Under the pieces are notes generated by a model. That model was given only the letters and a program-made list of their open reading frames with translations, searched no databases and was not told where the DNA came from. Shown piece after piece: positions 63,951 through 64,000 of a DNA stretch of 64,000 bases. The stretch lies in NCBI GenBank assembly GCA_036380875.1, contig DASVDX010000001.1, positions 103,376 through 167,375 of the forward strand, in the 5' to 3' direction. The DNA is from ZC4RG17 sp036380875 (GTDB lineage Bacteria; Actinomycetota; Acidimicrobiia; Spongiisociales; ZC4RG35). A program made the position numbers and the translations under genes. Positions within the stretch are counted from its first letter, which is position 1, and the number at the start of each line of letters is the position of its first letter.

Positions 63951-64000
63951 CGTGCCTTTCCGTCCGGCGTCGTGCCTGCAAGAACTTCCCTCCGATTCGA

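Overview
This is a gene-dense, high-GC (by eye roughly two-thirds G+C) chromosomal window with 67 supported protein genes, no RNA gene, no CRISPR array and no mobile element. The content points to an actinobacterium: a mycothiol-dependent maleylpyruvate-isomerase-type protein, a NhaA-thioredoxin fusion, an LprG/LppX-like lipoprotein, a TIGR03252-type HhH-GPD protein, an actinobacterial-style RNB protein, and many genes that look leaderless. A deep lineage such as Acidimicrobiia is plausible, but I cannot prove it from the sequence. The longest gene-free gap is about 180 bases, so no stretch over 300 bases lacks a gene.

Layout. 1-13.9 kb is core and housekeeping: rhodanese end, transaldolase, Pol IV, HhH-GPD repair protein, a lone B12-binding domain overlapping a yeast-type cytosine deaminase, sucC-sucD, LemA plus DUF2207, a lipoprotein, NhaA-DsbA, and a DEAD-box helicase behind a structured leader. 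13.9-28.2 kb is amino-acid catabolism. It starts with hutH-hutI (histidine). It continues with a tryptophan block: tryptophan 2,3-dioxygenase, kynureninase, a MerR regulator, a benzoate/2-aminobenzoate-CoA-ligase-like enzyme, thioesterase, acyl-CoA dehydrogenase, SDR, enoyl-CoA hydratase, metallo-beta-lactamase hydrolase and RidA. Together these resemble a route tryptophan -> kynurenine -> anthranilate -> 2-aminobenzoyl-CoA, although the flavin monooxygenase and a recognisable formamidase are not in the window. 28.3-43 kb holds an unusual membrane hydrolase, an RNB nuclease, a class V aminotransferase, an ABC exporter with its own small HTH regulator, FadD, a beta-hydroxyacid dehydrogenase, a KefB-like antiporter, Thr-rich lipoproteins and sulfur-transfer (MBL/rhodanese) genes. 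43-47 kb holds purN-purH and folD. 47-58.9 kb holds a flavin monooxygenase, a LuxR-TPR regulator, icd, a cation/proton antiporter with universal-stress domains under a c-di-AMP riboswitch, mdh and HU. 59-64 kb holds two tandem TadE-TadE-TadG sets.

Regulation. About eighteen transcription starts show a TAnnnT -10 hexamer only 6-9 nt before the start codon, the signature of leaderless mRNAs; genes with longer leaders instead carry AGGAG-type ribosome sites. Four regulatory sites stand out. The MerR promoter has half-sites spaced every 11 bp between TTGACA and CATAAT. The ABC operon promoter has a TAGCA-N4-TGCTA dyad in its 18-bp spacer. A perfect dyad lies at the icd promoter. A full ydaO-type c-di-AMP riboswitch precedes the antiporter.
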